A DNA stretch of 64,000 nt, taken from Oscillospiraceae bacterium (GTDB taxonomy: Bacteria > Bacillota > Clostridia > Oscillospirales > Oscillospiraceae). The translations under genes and the position numbers were made by a program. The notes beneath the pieces were generated by a model. The model did no database searches, was not told the origin of the DNA, and saw nothing but the letters and a program-made list of their open reading frames with translations. The number at the start of each line of letters is the position of its first letter. The stretch's first letter is position 1. Of this stretch, positions 33,839-42,729 are shown in pieces. Where the stretch lies: NCBI GenBank assembly GCA_015067615.1, contig SVMD01000002.1, positions 1 through 64,000 on the forward strand. The letters run 5' to 3'.

Positions 33839-33867
33839 TTGCAAAATGAATTTTACGGTGGTATAAT
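33839..33867 (+). promoter_or_regulatory. Promoter of the rimP-nusA-infB operon
   Basis: TTGCAA (33839-33844), 17-base spacer, TATAAT (33862-33867). The predicted start is near 33874, giving a leader of about 80 bases before rimP. Confidence 0.88.
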
Positions 33868-33895
33868 ACCGGTGTAATAGGTAAGAGTAGGACAA

Positions 33896-33922
33896 AGAGA
33901 GGCGCACGCGCCTCTCTTTCTT
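33896..33922 (+). terminator. Leader hairpin/attenuator-like terminator before rimP
   Basis: Nine-base stem agagaggcg / cgcctctct with a four-base loop followed by TTCTTAT, about 20 bases after the predicted transcription start and 31 bases before the rimP ATG. Its position suggests premature termination control or a 5' stabilising hairpin. Confidence 0.6.
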
Positions 33923-33952
33923 ATGTATCTGGACTTACGAAAGGAAGAAAGC

Positions 33953-34405
33953 ATGAAAGTTACCGAACTGGTGGCATCCTTTGCCGAGCCTGTTGTGAAG
34001 GCCCACGGCTGTGAGCTGTGGGACGTGGAATATGTCCGGGAGGGCAGCGAATATTTCCTGCGGATCTATCTGGACAAGGAGACCGGCGTGGACATCAACG
34101 ACTGCGAGGCCATTTCCCGGGCCCTGGATCCCATCCTGGACGAGAAGGACCCCATTCAGGGCTCCTATCATTTTGAGGTCTGCTCCGCGGGCCTGGAGAG
34201 AACCCTGAAGCGCCCCTCTGATTTTACCCGCTTCATGGGCGAAAACATCACCGTCAAGCTGTACCGCCCCCGGAACGGCCTGAAGGAGATCCCCTGTGTC
34301 CTGACCGGTTATGAAGACGGTAAGATCACCGTCACCGCCGGCAAGGAAACCATTACCTTTGAAAAATCCGAAGTCGCCCTGGTGCGTCTTCGTGTTGAGT
34401 TTTAA
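33953..34405 (+). CDS. rimP: Ribosome maturation factor RimP
   Basis: A 150-residue RimP. The N-terminal alpha/beta domain (CELWDVEYVREGSEYFLRIYLD ... DCEAISRALDPILD) and YHFEVCSAGLERTLKRPSDFTRFMGE are diagnostic, followed by a small SH3-like domain. It assists 30S subunit maturation. Start ATG 33953 follows aaaggaag. It leads the conserved rimP-nusA-ylxR-L7Ae-infB-rbfA operon. Confidence 0.95.
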   Translation: MKVTELVASFAEPVVKAHGCELWDVEYVREGSEYFLRIYLDKETGVDINDCEAISRALDPILDEKDPIQGSYHFEVCSAGLERTLKRPSDFTRFMGENITVKLYRPRNGLKEIPCVLTGYEDGKITVTAGKETITFEKSEVALVRLRVEF

Positions 34406-34433
34406 CAATTAAATATAGGAGGAATTATTAAAA

Positions 34434-35552
34434 ATGGCTAAGAGAACTGCCAAGAAGCAGCCCGAGGCTCCCAAGATCGACCTGGGCGCCGAGATCTTCG
34501 CTTCCCTGCGGGAGCTGGAGAAGGAAAAGGGCATTCCTGTTGATTATATGGTCGAGCGGATGAAGCAGGGCATGGCCAATGCTTACCGCAAGGACCGGGA
34601 GGACCGCCGTGACGTTCCCGCCGACAATGTGGTGGTGAACCTCAGCGAGCAGGGTCTTTCCATGCACGTTGTCAAGACCGTTGTGGAGGAGCTGGAGGAT
34701 GTGGCTCTGGAGATCCACATCGATACCGCCCGCCGCTACAATCCCGATATTCAGGTTAGCGATACCGTCGCCATCCCCGTGGACTTCCAGAAGTTCGGCC
34801 GCATCGCTGCCCAGACCTTCAAGCAGGTCCTGATCCAGGGCATCCGGGAAGCTGAGCGGGGCGTCATGTACGAATCCTACTCCTCCAAGGCACAGGAGCT
34901 GCTCACCGGCACCGTGCTGCGGATCGATCCCCAGTCCGGCGATATGTTCGTGCGCATCGGCTCCGGCAACGAGGCTTCCGATGCCGTGCTGCGCTCCGGC
35001 GAGCAGATCCCCGGCGAATCCTACAAGGAAGGCGACCACATCCGGGTCTACGTCCTGGAGGTCCATAAGGCAAACCGTGGTCCCCTGGTCCACGTGTCCC
35101 GTACCCATCCCAACCTGGTCCGCCGCCTGTTCGAGCTGGAGACCCCCGAAATCGCCGAGGGTCAGGTGGAGGTCCGCAACATCGCCCGTGAGGCCGGTTC
35201 CCGCTCCAAGATGGCCGTCCGTGCCGTGCTGGAGGGCATCGATCCTGTGGGCGCCTGTGTTGGTCCCCGTGGCGGCCGTGTCGGCGCCGTTGTGGAGGAG
35301 CTCCACGGCGAGAAGATCGACATCGTGGTCTGGTCCGAGGATCCCTGCCAGTACGTCAAGGCAGCCCTCTCCCCTGCCGACGTGATCTCCGTGACCCTGG
35401 TGCCCGGCCAGAAGGCCTGCCGCGTCATCGTTCCCGATGATCAGCTGTCCCTGGCCATCGGCAAGGAGGGCCAGAACGCCCGCCTGGCCGCAAGACTCAC
35501 CGGCTATAAGATCGACATTAAGCCTGCATCCCAGGCCGAAATCGAGGAATAA
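34434..35552 (+). CDS. nusA: Transcription termination/antitermination factor NusA
   Basis: A 372-residue NusA of Firmicute length, lacking the C-terminal acidic repeats of Escherichia coli. The N-terminal RNA polymerase-binding domain, the S1 domain (about residues 135-200, LTGTVLRIDPQSGDMFVRIG) and two KH domains (RAVLEGIDPVGACVGPRGGRV; QLSLAIGKEGQNARLAARLTG) are present. It modulates pausing and termination. The gene follows rimP by 28 bases with taggagg. Confidence 0.96.
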   Translation: MAKRTAKKQPEAPKIDLGAEIFASLRELEKEKGIPVDYMVERMKQGMANAYRKDREDRRDVPADNVVVNLSEQGLSMHVVKTVVEELEDVALEIHIDTARRYNPDIQVSDTVAIPVDFQKFGRIAAQTFKQVLIQGIREAERGVMYESYSSKAQELLTGTVLRIDPQSGDMFVRIGSGNEASDAVLRSGEQIPGESYKEGDHIRVYVLEVHKANRGPLVHVSRTHPNLVRRLFELETPEIAEGQVEVRNIAREAGSRSKMAVRAVLEGIDPVGACVGPRGGRVGAVVEELHGEKIDIVVWSEDPCQYVKAALSPADVISVTLVPGQKACRVIVPDDQLSLAIGKEGQNARLAARLTGYKIDIKPASQAEIEE

Positions 35553-35553
35553 G

Positions 35554-35645
35554 TTGATAGTTGAGAGTGGAGAGTTGAGAGTTATGGTATCCGCTTCGCG
35601 GACGGAATAAAAACTATCAACTATAAACTATCAACTCTCAACTCA
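35554..35645. repeat. Imperfect palindrome of gttgagagt-type repeats
   Basis: Left arm ttgatagttgagagtggagag and right arm ctatcaactctcaactcat are inverted, with tandem gttgaga units. It lies inside the operon between nusA and ylxR, so it would fold in the mRNA. Confidence 0.7.
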
Positions 35646-35665
35646 TAAAAAAGGAGGTAGTCCTT

Positions 35666-35938
35666 ATGCAGAAGAAAATCCCCCAGCGGCAGTGTATGGG
35701 CTGCCGGGAGCGCAAGGCAAAGCGGGAGATGATCCGGGTGGTCCGCTGCACCGACGGCAGCGTGAATCTGGACTTCGGCGGCAAGATGAACGGCCGTGGC
35801 GCCTACGTCTGCCCCAACCCCGAGTGCCTGAAAAAGGCCCTGCGCTCCAAGGCCCTGGACCGCAGCCTGGAAGTGACCATCCCCGAGGAGGTCATCGCCC
35901 GGCTGGAAAAGGAAATGGAGGGCGCAAAGAATGGATAG
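35666..35938 (+). CDS. rnpM: YlxR/RnpM family RNA-binding protein
   Basis: A 90-residue YlxR. The start KKIPQRQCMGCRERKAKREMIRVVR, then GKMNGRGAYVCPNPECLKKALRSKALDRSL, matches the family signature. Bacillus RnpM (YlxR) binds the RNase P RNA and modulates its activity. The start follows aaaggagg. It overlaps the next gene by eight bases. Confidence 0.92.
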   Translation: MQKKIPQRQCMGCRERKAKREMIRVVRCTDGSVNLDFGGKMNGRGAYVCPNPECLKKALRSKALDRSLEVTIPEEVIARLEKEMEGAKNG

Positions 35939-36347
35939 AGCCTTGAATTACCTGGCCCTGGCCCGGAAGGCCGGCTACGCCGAGCTGGGCGAGGAGCCCG
36001 TGGGTGCCATCACCCGCACCGGCAAGGGTTATCTGGTGGTGGTGGCCTCCGATGCCTCCGACCACACCTGGCGCCGGGCAAAGAGCTTCGTATCCGGCAC
36101 CAATCAGCAGTGCATCCGGGTGAAGTTCACCAAGGAGGAGCTGGGCTTCGTCATTGGCCGGACCTCCCTGGCCATTGCCGCCATCACCGACGCCCCCATG
36201 GCCCTGGCCATGGTGAAGGCCCTGGGTGAACCGGAAAAATACAAGGACGCCCTGGCAGCCCTGGAAGAAAAGTCCCAGAAGCTGAAGAAACGCCAGAGCG
36301 AAGCCAAGGCCCACCAGAAAAACGTCCGCATGGGCAAGAAGAAATAA
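35931..36347 (+). CDS. L7Ae/L30e/S12e-family ribosomal protein (YlxQ-like)
   Basis: A 138-residue protein with an L7Ae-type RNA-binding fold (NYLALARKAGYAELGEEPV ... TGKGYLVVVASDASDHTWRR ... GFVIGRTSLAIAAITDAPMA). A basic C-terminal tail rich in Lys/Gln follows, longer than in the shortest relatives. It is the usual neighbour of YlxR in the nusA-infB operon and likely binds kink-turn RNA. ATG 35931 overlaps the end of ylxR, indicating translational coupling. Confidence 0.88.
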   Translation: MDRALNYLALARKAGYAELGEEPVGAITRTGKGYLVVVASDASDHTWRRAKSFVSGTNQQCIRVKFTKEELGFVIGRTSLAIAAITDAPMALAMVKALGEPEKYKDALAALEEKSQKLKKRQSEAKAHQKNVRMGKKK

Positions 36348-36600
36348 ATGCAGAATGCTGAATGCAGAATGCAGAATGCAGAATTGTTTTCTTTTCTGTG
36401 TTTTGCATTTGACAGAATGTATTTCCAATAAACAAGTCCCACCGGAATTCTGTGGGCAAAATGTAAGCAAACCAATCGATGCAAAATGAAGAACGAAGAG
36501 TTTAGAATGAAAAATTGAGGTATTTCCTTTGGAAATATTTTAATTTGTCGGCGGAGCCGACACAATCATTCTGCATTCTGCATTCATCATTCTGCATTCC
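36347..36600. repeat. Inverted arrays of gcagaat-type units
   Basis: Five or so tandem gcagaat/gctgaat units at 36350-36384 are mirrored by attctgcatt units at 36567-36600, 180 bases away. The region between (36385-36566) has no gene that I can support. The arms could pair in the operon mRNA just upstream of infB. Confidence 0.6.
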
Positions 36601-36625
36601 CCAATTTGGAGGTGCGTTATATAGT

Positions 36626-39058
36626 ATGAGTTTTATCAAGTATCGCGTGAAGGAAGTGGCCGCGGATTTCGGCATCACCCCCAAGGAGGTTTCCGAGATC
36701 ATCGGCAAGTTCGGCGAGAAGCCCAAGTCCAACACCCAGGTTCTGAGCGATTCCGAGCTGAACGTGGTGTTCGACTACATGACCCAGAAGAACCAGATCA
36801 AGTCCATTGAGCAGGTCTTCGCCGTGAAGCCCGCAGCCCCCAAGGCAGAGCCCAAGCCCGCCGCTGCCCCTGCGCAGAATCAGCAGCAGGGTCGTCCCCA
36901 GGGTCAGAACCAGAACCGGCCCCAGGGTCAGCAGGGCAATCGTCCCCAGAATCAGAATAATCAGGGCAATCGGCCCCAGAATAATAACCAGGGCCGTCCC
37001 CAGAACAATAACGGTCCCAAGCCCCAGAACGCTCCCCAGCAGCAGCCCGCCAAGGCCGCTGAGCCCGAGCGTAAGCGTGAGCGCCGGGTGGTCGATACCT
37101 CCGCTGTGCAGGTGAATACCTCCCGCTTTGACGATGTGGACAATCTGGTTTCCGAGAAGGTCCAGAACTTCCAGGGCGGCAAGCAGCGCATCGGCGGTAA
37201 GGGTGCCAAGCAGCAGAAACAGCAGCAGAATAACAAGAAGGGCAGCAAGTCCCGGAACGAGGAGCAGGAGAAGATGCGCCGCCTCCAGATGGAGGTTGCC
37301 CGGAAGGCTCCCACCGTGGTCAAGATCCCCGACGAGATCACCGTCGGCGAGCTGGCTTCCCGGATGAAGAAGACCGCCGCTGAGGTCATCAAGTGCCTGA
37401 TGAAGAACGGCGTCATGGCCGCTCTGAACCAGACCATCGACTTCGATACCGCCGAGTTCGTGGCTACCGAGCTGGGCTGCAAGGTGGAGAAGGAAGTCAC
37501 CGTCACCATCGAGGAAAAAATCATCGACGATCATGTGGACTCCGCCGAAGAGCTGGAGACCCGTGCCCCCGTCGTGGTCGTCATGGGCCACGTTGACCAT
37601 GGTAAGACCTCCACGCTGGATGCCATCCGTAAGACCTCCGTCACCGCAGGCGAGGCCGGCGGCATCACCCAGCACATCGGTGCCTACACCGTCGATGTGA
37701 ACGGCCAGATGATCACCTTCCTGGATACCCCCGGCCACGCTGCCTTTACCTCCATGCGTGCCCGCGGCGCCAAGTCCACCGATATCGCCATCCTGGTGGT
37801 TGCCGCTGACGACGGCATCATGCCCCAGACCATCGAGTCCATCAACCACGCCAAGGCCGCCGAAGTGCCCATCATCGTGGCCATCAACAAGATGGACAAG
37901 CCCACTGCCAACCCCGACAAGATCAAGGAACAGCTGACCAAGTACGACCTGATCTGCGAGGAGTGGGGCGGCGACACCATCATTGTTCCCATCTCCGCCA
38001 AGAAGGGCACCGGCCTGGAGGACCTGCTGGAAATGGTCCTGCTGACCGCCGAGGTCCTGGAGCTGAAGGCCAACCCCAACCGCCGGGCCAAGGGCACCGT
38101 CATCGAGGCCCGTATGGACAAGAACCGCGGTCCCGTGGCCACCCTGCTGGTCCAGAACGGTACTCTGAAGCAGGGCGATATCGTCATCGCCGGTACCTCC
38201 GTGGGCCGTGTCCGCGTTATGACCAATGACAAGGGCCGCACCGTCAAGACCGCCGGTCCCTCCATCCCTGTGGAGATCACCGGTCTGGCTGAAGTCCCCG
38301 CTCCCGGCGACGAGTTCAACGCCGTTACCGACGAGCGCATGGCCCGTGAGCTGGTTGAGCAGCGTAAGCAGGCCCAGAAGGATGCCGCTGCCAAGATGAT
38401 GCAGAAGGTCACTCTGGACAATCTGTTCAGCCGTATGCAGGAGGGCGAGATGAAGACCCTGAACCTGATCGTCAAGGCCGACGTTCAGGGCTCCGCCGAG
38501 GCTGTGAAGGCTTCTCTGGAGAAGATCACCAACGAGGAGGTCCGGGTCAAGGTCATCCACGCAGGTGTCGGCGCCATCAACGAAAGTGACGTGCTGCTGG
38601 CTTCCACCTCCGGCGCCATCATTGTCGGCTTCAACGTCCGTCCCGACGCCGCCGCCCAGGCTTCCGGCCACCGTGCAAATGTTGACATGCGCTTCTACCG
38701 CGTGATCTACGATGCCATCGACGAGATCGAGGCCGCCATGAAGGGTATGCTGGCTCCCAAGTTCGAGGAAGTGGTCCTGGGCCATGCCGAGGTCCGCATG
38801 ACCTACAAGGTTTCTGCCGTTGGTACCGTCGCCGGCTGTATGGTCAAGGACGGCAAGGTCACCCGGGATGCTCAGGTCCGCGTGCTCCGCGACAACATCG
38901 TCATCTACGAGGGCGAGATCGGCTCCCTGCAGCGCTTCAAGGATCAGGCCAAGGAAGTCACCGCCGGTTACGAGTGCGGCATGACCGTGGCAGGCTACAA
39001 CGATATCAAGGAATTCGATATCTTCGAGTGCTTCGCCATGCAGGAAGTTAAGAGATAA
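36626..39058 (+). CDS. infB: Translation initiation factor IF-2
   Basis: An 810-residue IF-2. An IF2-N helical domain (residues 1-55) is followed by a long Gln/Asn/Pro/Gly-rich linker (about 75-145, repeats of QNRPQGQ and QGNRPQN type), then a second IF2-N domain. The GTPase domain has [17 protein letters not shown] and NKMDKP. Domains II-IV end the protein, with the fMet-tRNA-binding C-terminus. It recruits initiator tRNA to the 30S subunit. I start at ATG 36626 (ggaggtg at 36608-36614) because the sequence before it is the repeat tract. The QN-rich linker is unusually biased in composition. Confidence 0.96.
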   Translation: MSFIKYRVKEVAADFGITPKEVSEIIGKFGEKPKSNTQVLSDSELNVVFDYMTQKNQIKSIEQVFAVKPAAPKAEPKPAAAPAQNQQQGRPQGQNQNRPQGQQGNRPQNQNNQGNRPQNNNQGRPQNNNGPKPQNAPQQQPAKAAEPERKRERRVVDTSAVQVNTSRFDDVDNLVSEKVQNFQGGKQRIGGKGAKQQKQQQNNKKGSKSRNEEQEKMRRLQMEVARKAPTVVKIPDEITVGELASRMKKTAAEVIKCLMKNGVMAALNQTIDFDTAEFVATELGCKVEKEVTVTIEEKIIDDHVDSAEELETRAPVVVVMGHVDHGKTSTLDAIRKTSVTAGEAGGITQHIGAYTVDVNGQMITFLDTPGHAAFTSMRARGAKSTDIAILVVAADDGIMPQTIESINHAKAAEVPIIVAINKMDKPTANPDKIKEQLTKYDLICEEWGGDTIIVPISAKKGTGLEDLLEMVLLTAEVLELKANPNRRAKGTVIEARMDKNRGPVATLLVQNGTLKQGDIVIAGTSVGRVRVMTNDKGRTVKTAGPSIPVEITGLAEVPAPGDEFNAVTDERMARELVEQRKQAQKDAAAKMMQKVTLDNLFSRMQEGEMKTLNLIVKADVQGSAEAVKASLEKITNEEVRVKVIHAGVGAINESDVLLASTSGAIIVGFNVRPDAAAQASGHRANVDMRFYRVIYDAIDEIEAAMKGMLAPKFEEVVLGHAEVRMTYKVSAVGTVAGCMVKDGKVTRDAQVRVLRDNIVIYEGEIGSLQRFKDQAKEVTAGYECGMTVAGYNDIKEFDIFECFAMQEVKR

Positions 39059-39063
39059 TGTGA

Positions 39064-39100
39064 TTCCCGCCGCGCCGCATACGCGGCTCGGCGGGATTTC
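39064..39100 (+). terminator. GC-rich hairpin after infB
   Basis: tcccgccgcgccgc-atac-gcggctcggcggga forms a strong stem directly after the infB stop. Only ATTTC follows, so it may be a weak terminator or processing hairpin within the operon. Confidence 0.5.
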
Positions 39101-39111
39101 CGCATAATCCA

Positions 39112-39243
39112 CTTGCCTCTCCCTTTGGGAGAGGTGCCCCAGTGCTCACACTGGGGCGGAGAGGGTTTTCACATTACCCTCTCAGTCAAAAATCGGTTCT
39201 GAAGCCCCGATTTTTGCCAGCTCTCCCAGAGGGAGAGCCAAGG
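39112..39243. repeat. Palindromic dispersed repeat (core family copy)
   Basis: cttgcctctccctttgggag at the left and agctctcccagagggagagc at the right, with inner hairpins gccccagtg-ctca-cactggggc and aaaaatcgg / cccgattttt. It belongs to the same family as the MITE-like elements but lacks the gatcgttta ends. Confidence 0.65.
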
Positions 39244-39285
39244 GCGGCATCCGCCGCCGATTTTCCCAAAAAGGAGGATGTAACC

Positions 39286-39657
39286 ATGGCATCCAATCGC
39301 ATCAACCGGATCAACGAAGAGATCCAGAAGGAGCTGAGTTCTCTGCTCCGTACCGTGAAAGATCCCAGAGTCCAGGGCACCATGATCTCCATCACCCGTG
39401 TGGAGACCACCCCTGACCTGCGTTATACCAAAGTTTATGTGTCCTTCCTCCAGTCCGACAAGGCTGAGGAGGCTCTGAAGGGCCTGAAGTCTGCCGGTGG
39501 CTACCTGCGCCGTCAGCTGGGCTCCAACCTGAAGCTGCGCTATGCCCCCGAGATCGTCTGGGCCCTGGACGACTCCATCACCTACGGCGCAAAGATGCTG
39601 GCTCTGATCAACTCCCTGGAGGTCAAGCACGACGATGAAGAATCTGACCAGGGCTGA
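39286..39657 (+). CDS. rbfA: Ribosome-binding factor A
   Basis: A 123-residue RbfA. The start NRINRINEEIQKELSSLLRTV, the TRVETTPDLRYTKVYVSFL strand region and LRRQLGSNLKLRYAPEIVWALDDS are diagnostic. It binds the 30S subunit and is needed for late 16S rRNA maturation. aaaggagg precedes ATG 39286. The gene overlaps the nrnA start by 23 bases. Confidence 0.95.
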   Translation: MASNRINRINEEIQKELSSLLRTVKDPRVQGTMISITRVETTPDLRYTKVYVSFLQSDKAEEALKGLKSAGGYLRRQLGSNLKLRYAPEIVWALDDSITYGAKMLALINSLEVKHDDEESDQG

Positions 39658-40582
39658 GGCGGCAGGTTTTTTCCTGTCCCATGACAATTTTACCATCCTG
39701 ACCCACCGCCGCCCCGACGGCGACACCCTGGGCTCCGCCGCCGCCCTGTGCTTGGGCCTGCGGCAGCTGGGCAAGCAGGCCTGGGTCCTGAACCCCACGG
39801 AAGCCCTGGACGGTCTCGGCTGGCTCCTGGCGGATATCACCAAGGACTTTGCCGACAACGGTGATACCATCGTGGCGGTGGACGTGGCTGCCCCCAATAT
39901 GCTTCCCCGGGACTTTGAGCCCCTGGCCGTGAAATGCCGGCTGCGCATCGACCACCACGGCAGCTGCACCCCCTTTGCCAAGGAAGAACTGGTGGACGCC
40001 GACAGCGCCTCCTGCGCGGAGATCATCTGCGACATTCTGACCATCCTGGGCGTTCAGCTGGACGAGGATATGGCCGACGCCATCTATACCGGTGTGGCCA
40101 CCGACACCGGCTGCTTCCGCTACGCCAATACCAACGCCCACGCCTTTCTGGTGGCCTCCGTCTGCGCCCAGGCCGGTGCGGACGTGTCCGGCCTGAACCT
40201 GGAGCTGTTTGAGAGCCACTCCCTGGCCAAGCTGCGGCTCCATGCCTGGATCGCGGAAAATGTGAAGATTTTCGGCGACGGTGAGCTGGCCCTGGTGGCC
40301 ATTCCCAAGGCCGTGGAGGAGCAGCTGGGCGTGACAGACGCGGAGCTGGGCAACCTGTCCTCCTACGCCCGGAGTATCCAGGGCGTGTGCCTGGCCGCTA
40401 CGCTGCGCCAGGGCAAGTACGGCGAGACCAAGATCTCCATCCGGGCCGTCCCCGGCTGGGACGCAGCGGCAGTCTGCGAGAAGTTCGGCGGCGGCGGCCA
40501 TCCCGGCGCCGGCGGCGCAACCACCCGCCTGAGCCTGGAGGAAACCGCCAAGCTGCTGGAAGAATACATGCTGGAAGCCTAA
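39635..40582 (+). CDS. nrnA: DHH/DHHA1 phosphoesterase, NrnA-type oligoribonuclease/pAp phosphatase
   Basis: A 315-residue DHH protein. The metal and catalytic motifs RRPDGDTLGSAAAL, VDVAAPN, RIDHHGSC and DADSAS lie in order in the first 125 residues. The C-terminal substrate-binding DHHA1 motif FGGGGHPGAGG is at about residue 285. NrnA degrades short RNA oligonucleotides and dephosphorylates 3'-phosphoadenosine 5'-phosphate. The start overlaps rbfA, so it is translationally coupled to it. Order rbfA-nrnA-truB is typical of Firmicutes. Confidence 0.93.
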   Translation: MKNLTRAEAAGFFLSHDNFTILTHRRPDGDTLGSAAALCLGLRQLGKQAWVLNPTEALDGLGWLLADITKDFADNGDTIVAVDVAAPNMLPRDFEPLAVKCRLRIDHHGSCTPFAKEELVDADSASCAEIICDILTILGVQLDEDMADAIYTGVATDTGCFRYANTNAHAFLVASVCAQAGADVSGLNLELFESHSLAKLRLHAWIAENVKIFGDGELALVAIPKAVEEQLGVTDAELGNLSSYARSIQGVCLAATLRQGKYGETKISIRAVPGWDAAAVCEKFGGGGHPGAGGATTRLSLEETAKLLEEYMLEA

Positions 40583-40680
40583 GGCTCCCCTTGAGGGGAG
40601 CTGTCAGCAACGCTGACTGAGGGGTGTCACCCCTCCGACCTGCCTGGCGGCAGGCCACCTCCCCTGAAAGGGGAGGCTTG
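40583..40680. repeat. Palindromic dispersed repeat (core family copy)
   Basis: ggctccccttgaggggagct and cacctcccctgaaaggggag hairpins flank gctgactgaggggtgtcacccctcc. It separates nrnA and truB in the mRNA. Confidence 0.65.
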
Positions 40681-40694
40681 AAGAGAGGTAGCTT

Positions 40695-41558
40695 ATGAAC
40701 GGAATTGTTATTATCGATAAGCCCCAGGGGTGGACATCTCAGGATGTGACGGCCCGGCTGCGGCGGGTATTCAACACCCGGCGAATCGGCCACGGCGGCA
40801 CCCTGGATCCTATGGCCACCGGCGTGCTGCCGGTGTTTGTGGGCCGGGCAACCCGGGGCGTGGAGTTTTTCGAGCATGCGGAAAAGACCTACGAGGCGGT
40901 GATCCGCTTCGGCATCACCACCGATACCGAAGATATCTCCGGCACCGTGCTGCGTGAGCAGGAAGTGAACCTGTCAGAGGAAGCATTTCTTGCGGTCCTT
41001 CCCCGGTTCCGGGGAGAGATCCTGCAGGTGCCGCCCATGTACTCCGCCCTGAAAATCAACGGCCAGAAGCTGGTTGACCTGGCCCGGAAGGGAAAGGAAG
41101 TGGAGCGCCAACCCCGGCCCATCACCATCCACGAGCTGGAAATGGTGGATTTTCAGGGGCAAACCGCCACACTGCGGGTAAGATGCTCCAAGGGTACCTA
41201 TATCCGCACCCTCTGCAAGGATATCGGAGAGGCCCTGGGCTGCGGCGCCTGCATGGCGCAGCTTCGCCGGGTCCAGGCCGGTGAGTACACCATTTCCGAA
41301 GCCGTTCCCCTGCTGGAACTGCTGGAAATGGAGTGCCCTGAACAGGTGCTGCGAAATGTGGACACCATGTTCCGGAACCATCCTGCCGTGACCCTCAGCG
41401 AAAAGCAGAAAACCCGCTGCCTCCACGGCAACAGCTTCTCCGTGAAGCTGAGCGACGGCACCTACCGGGCCTATAGTCCTCAGGGAGATTTCCTGATGCT
41501 GGCCAAGGTGGAAGATGGTGTTATGTCAACTATTAAAAGCTTCTTTGAAGTGGAATAA
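40695..41558 (+). CDS. truB: tRNA pseudouridine(55) synthase
   Basis: A 287-residue TruB. The N-terminal DKPQGWTSQDV, the catalytic-Asp motif GGTLDPMATGVLPV (Asp near residue 38), EKTYEAVIRFG and the PUA-adjacent CSKGTYIRTL motif are present. It makes pseudouridine 55 in the T loop of tRNAs. gagaggtag precedes ATG 40695. Confidence 0.95.
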   Translation: MNGIVIIDKPQGWTSQDVTARLRRVFNTRRIGHGGTLDPMATGVLPVFVGRATRGVEFFEHAEKTYEAVIRFGITTDTEDISGTVLREQEVNLSEEAFLAVLPRFRGEILQVPPMYSALKINGQKLVDLARKGKEVERQPRPITIHELEMVDFQGQTATLRVRCSKGTYIRTLCKDIGEALGCGACMAQLRRVQAGEYTISEAVPLLELLEMECPEQVLRNVDTMFRNHPAVTLSEKQKTRCLHGNSFSVKLSDGTYRAYSPQGDFLMLAKVEDGVMSTIKSFFEVE

Positions 41559-41565
41559 TATAAGT

Positions 41566-41735
41566 TAAATGATCGTTTACGTTAATAACTTGGCTCTCCC
41601 TCTGGGAGAGCTGGCACCGCTTTAGCGGTGACTGAGAGGGCAAAACTCGTCGCGACACCCTCTCCGTCAGCCTTCGGCTGCCACCTCCCCCAAAGGGGGA
41701 GGCAAGGCGGCTTACGCCGCAAAAACGATCATTTA
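41566..41735. mobile_element. MITE-like repeat with aaatgatcgttt terminal inverted repeats
   Basis: Left end taaatgatcgttta (41566-41579), right end aaacgatcattta (41723-41735). The inside has gctctccctctgggagagct, a gactgagaggg segment and cacctcccccaaagggggag. It sits between truB and ribF. Confidence 0.75.
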
Positions 41736-41755
41736 CTTCACAAGCTGGTGTAGAT

Positions 41756-42664
41756 ATGAAAGAAAGAACTGTATATGCCCTGGGATTTTTTGACGGGGTA
41801 CATCTGGGTCATGCCTGCCTGCTGAAGGCCTGCCGGGAACTGGCGGACGAGCTGGAGTGCAAGGCCGGTGTGGTGACCTTCTCTTCTCATCCCGACGCCC
41901 TGGTCCAGGGCGCGGCACCCAAACTGATCAATACCCTCTCCGACCGGGACGCGCTGCTGCGCCGCCGCTACCGGATGGATACGGTGGTGAATCTGCCCTT
42001 CGATGAAGAGATGATGCGCACCCCCTGGCAGGATTTCTTCCGCCGCCTGGTGGAGGAATACTCCGCCGCGGGCATTGTCTGCGGTGAGGATTTCCGCTTC
42101 GGCCATAAGGGCCAGGGCAATGGGGAAAAGCTGCTGCTGGCCTGCCGGGAGGCGGGAATTCCCTGCATCGTTGTGCCGGAAATGAAACTGGGAGGCATCA
42201 GCATCTCCTCCACCCATATCCGCAATTTGGTGGAAATGGGACTTATGGAGCATGCCATCCATTTTCTGGGCCATCCCCATATCTTAAGCGGACGGGTGAT
42301 CCACGGCCATCAGCTGGGCCGCCGCCTGGGGATGCCCACGGCAAACCTCCTTCTGCCGGAGGAACTGGTATCCCCCAAATTCGGCGTCTACGCCTGCCGG
42401 TGCCTGGTGGACGGCGTTGCCTACGATGCGGTGACCAATGTGGGCACCCGGCCCACGGTGGCCGGTGTGGGCGTGAATGTGGAAACCTGGATTCTGGATT
42501 TTACGGGGGACCTCTACGACCGGGAGATCACCCTGCTGTTTTATAAATACATCCGGCCGGAAATTCGGTTCCCCGGCTTGCAGGAGCTGCAGGCGGCTGT
42601 CCGGGCCGACGCGGAGAAAACAAAGGAAATCTTAAGTTCCTTCTCCTGCGCCCAGTGGGATTGA
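41756..42664 (+). CDS. ribF: Bifunctional riboflavin kinase/FAD synthetase
   Basis: A 302-residue RibF. The N-terminal adenylyltransferase domain has GFFDGVHLGHACLL and the substrate loop (GEDFRFGHKGQGN), with ISSTHIR. The C-terminal riboflavin kinase domain starts at GRVIHGHQLGRRLGMPTANL and ends with FTGDLYDREITLLFYKYIRPEIRF. It makes FMN then FAD, cofactors needed by NfnAB and HydB in this window. The start is 20 bases after the repeat; no strong ribosome site is seen before ATG 41756. Confidence 0.93.
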   Translation: MKERTVYALGFFDGVHLGHACLLKACRELADELECKAGVVTFSSHPDALVQGAAPKLINTLSDRDALLRRRYRMDTVVNLPFDEEMMRTPWQDFFRRLVEEYSAAGIVCGEDFRFGHKGQGNGEKLLLACREAGIPCIVVPEMKLGGISISSTHIRNLVEMGLMEHAIHFLGHPHILSGRVIHGHQLGRRLGMPTANLLLPEELVSPKFGVYACRCLVDGVAYDAVTNVGTRPTVAGVGVNVETWILDFTGDLYDREITLLFYKYIRPEIRFPGLQELQAAVRADAEKTKEILSSFSCAQWD

Positions 42665-42668
42665 CACT

Positions 42669-42696
42669 TGTATTCAATCGAAATTTGTTGTAAAAT
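42669..42696 (+). promoter_or_regulatory. Possible promoter of the capA-like gene
   Basis: TTGTAT (42669-42674), 16-base spacer, TAAAAT (42691-42696), just after the ribF stop. Confidence 0.5.
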
Positions 42697-42729
42697 AGAA
42701 TCTAATCCAAAACGAAAGGAGGGCAGCCG

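Noticed and set aside
36880..37030. Short tandem DNA repeats (cagaat/ggtcag type)
   Set aside because: They encode the Gln/Asn-rich linker of IF-2 and stay in frame.
36617..39112. 831-codon open frame antisense to infB
   Set aside because: Antisense shadow caused by the biased codon use of infB; low-complexity Gly/Leu/His/Asp translation and no family features.
42661..42696. TTGACA at 42661 as -35 of the capA-like promoter
   Set aside because: Spacing of 24 bases to TAAAAT is too long; TTGTAT at 42669 fits better.
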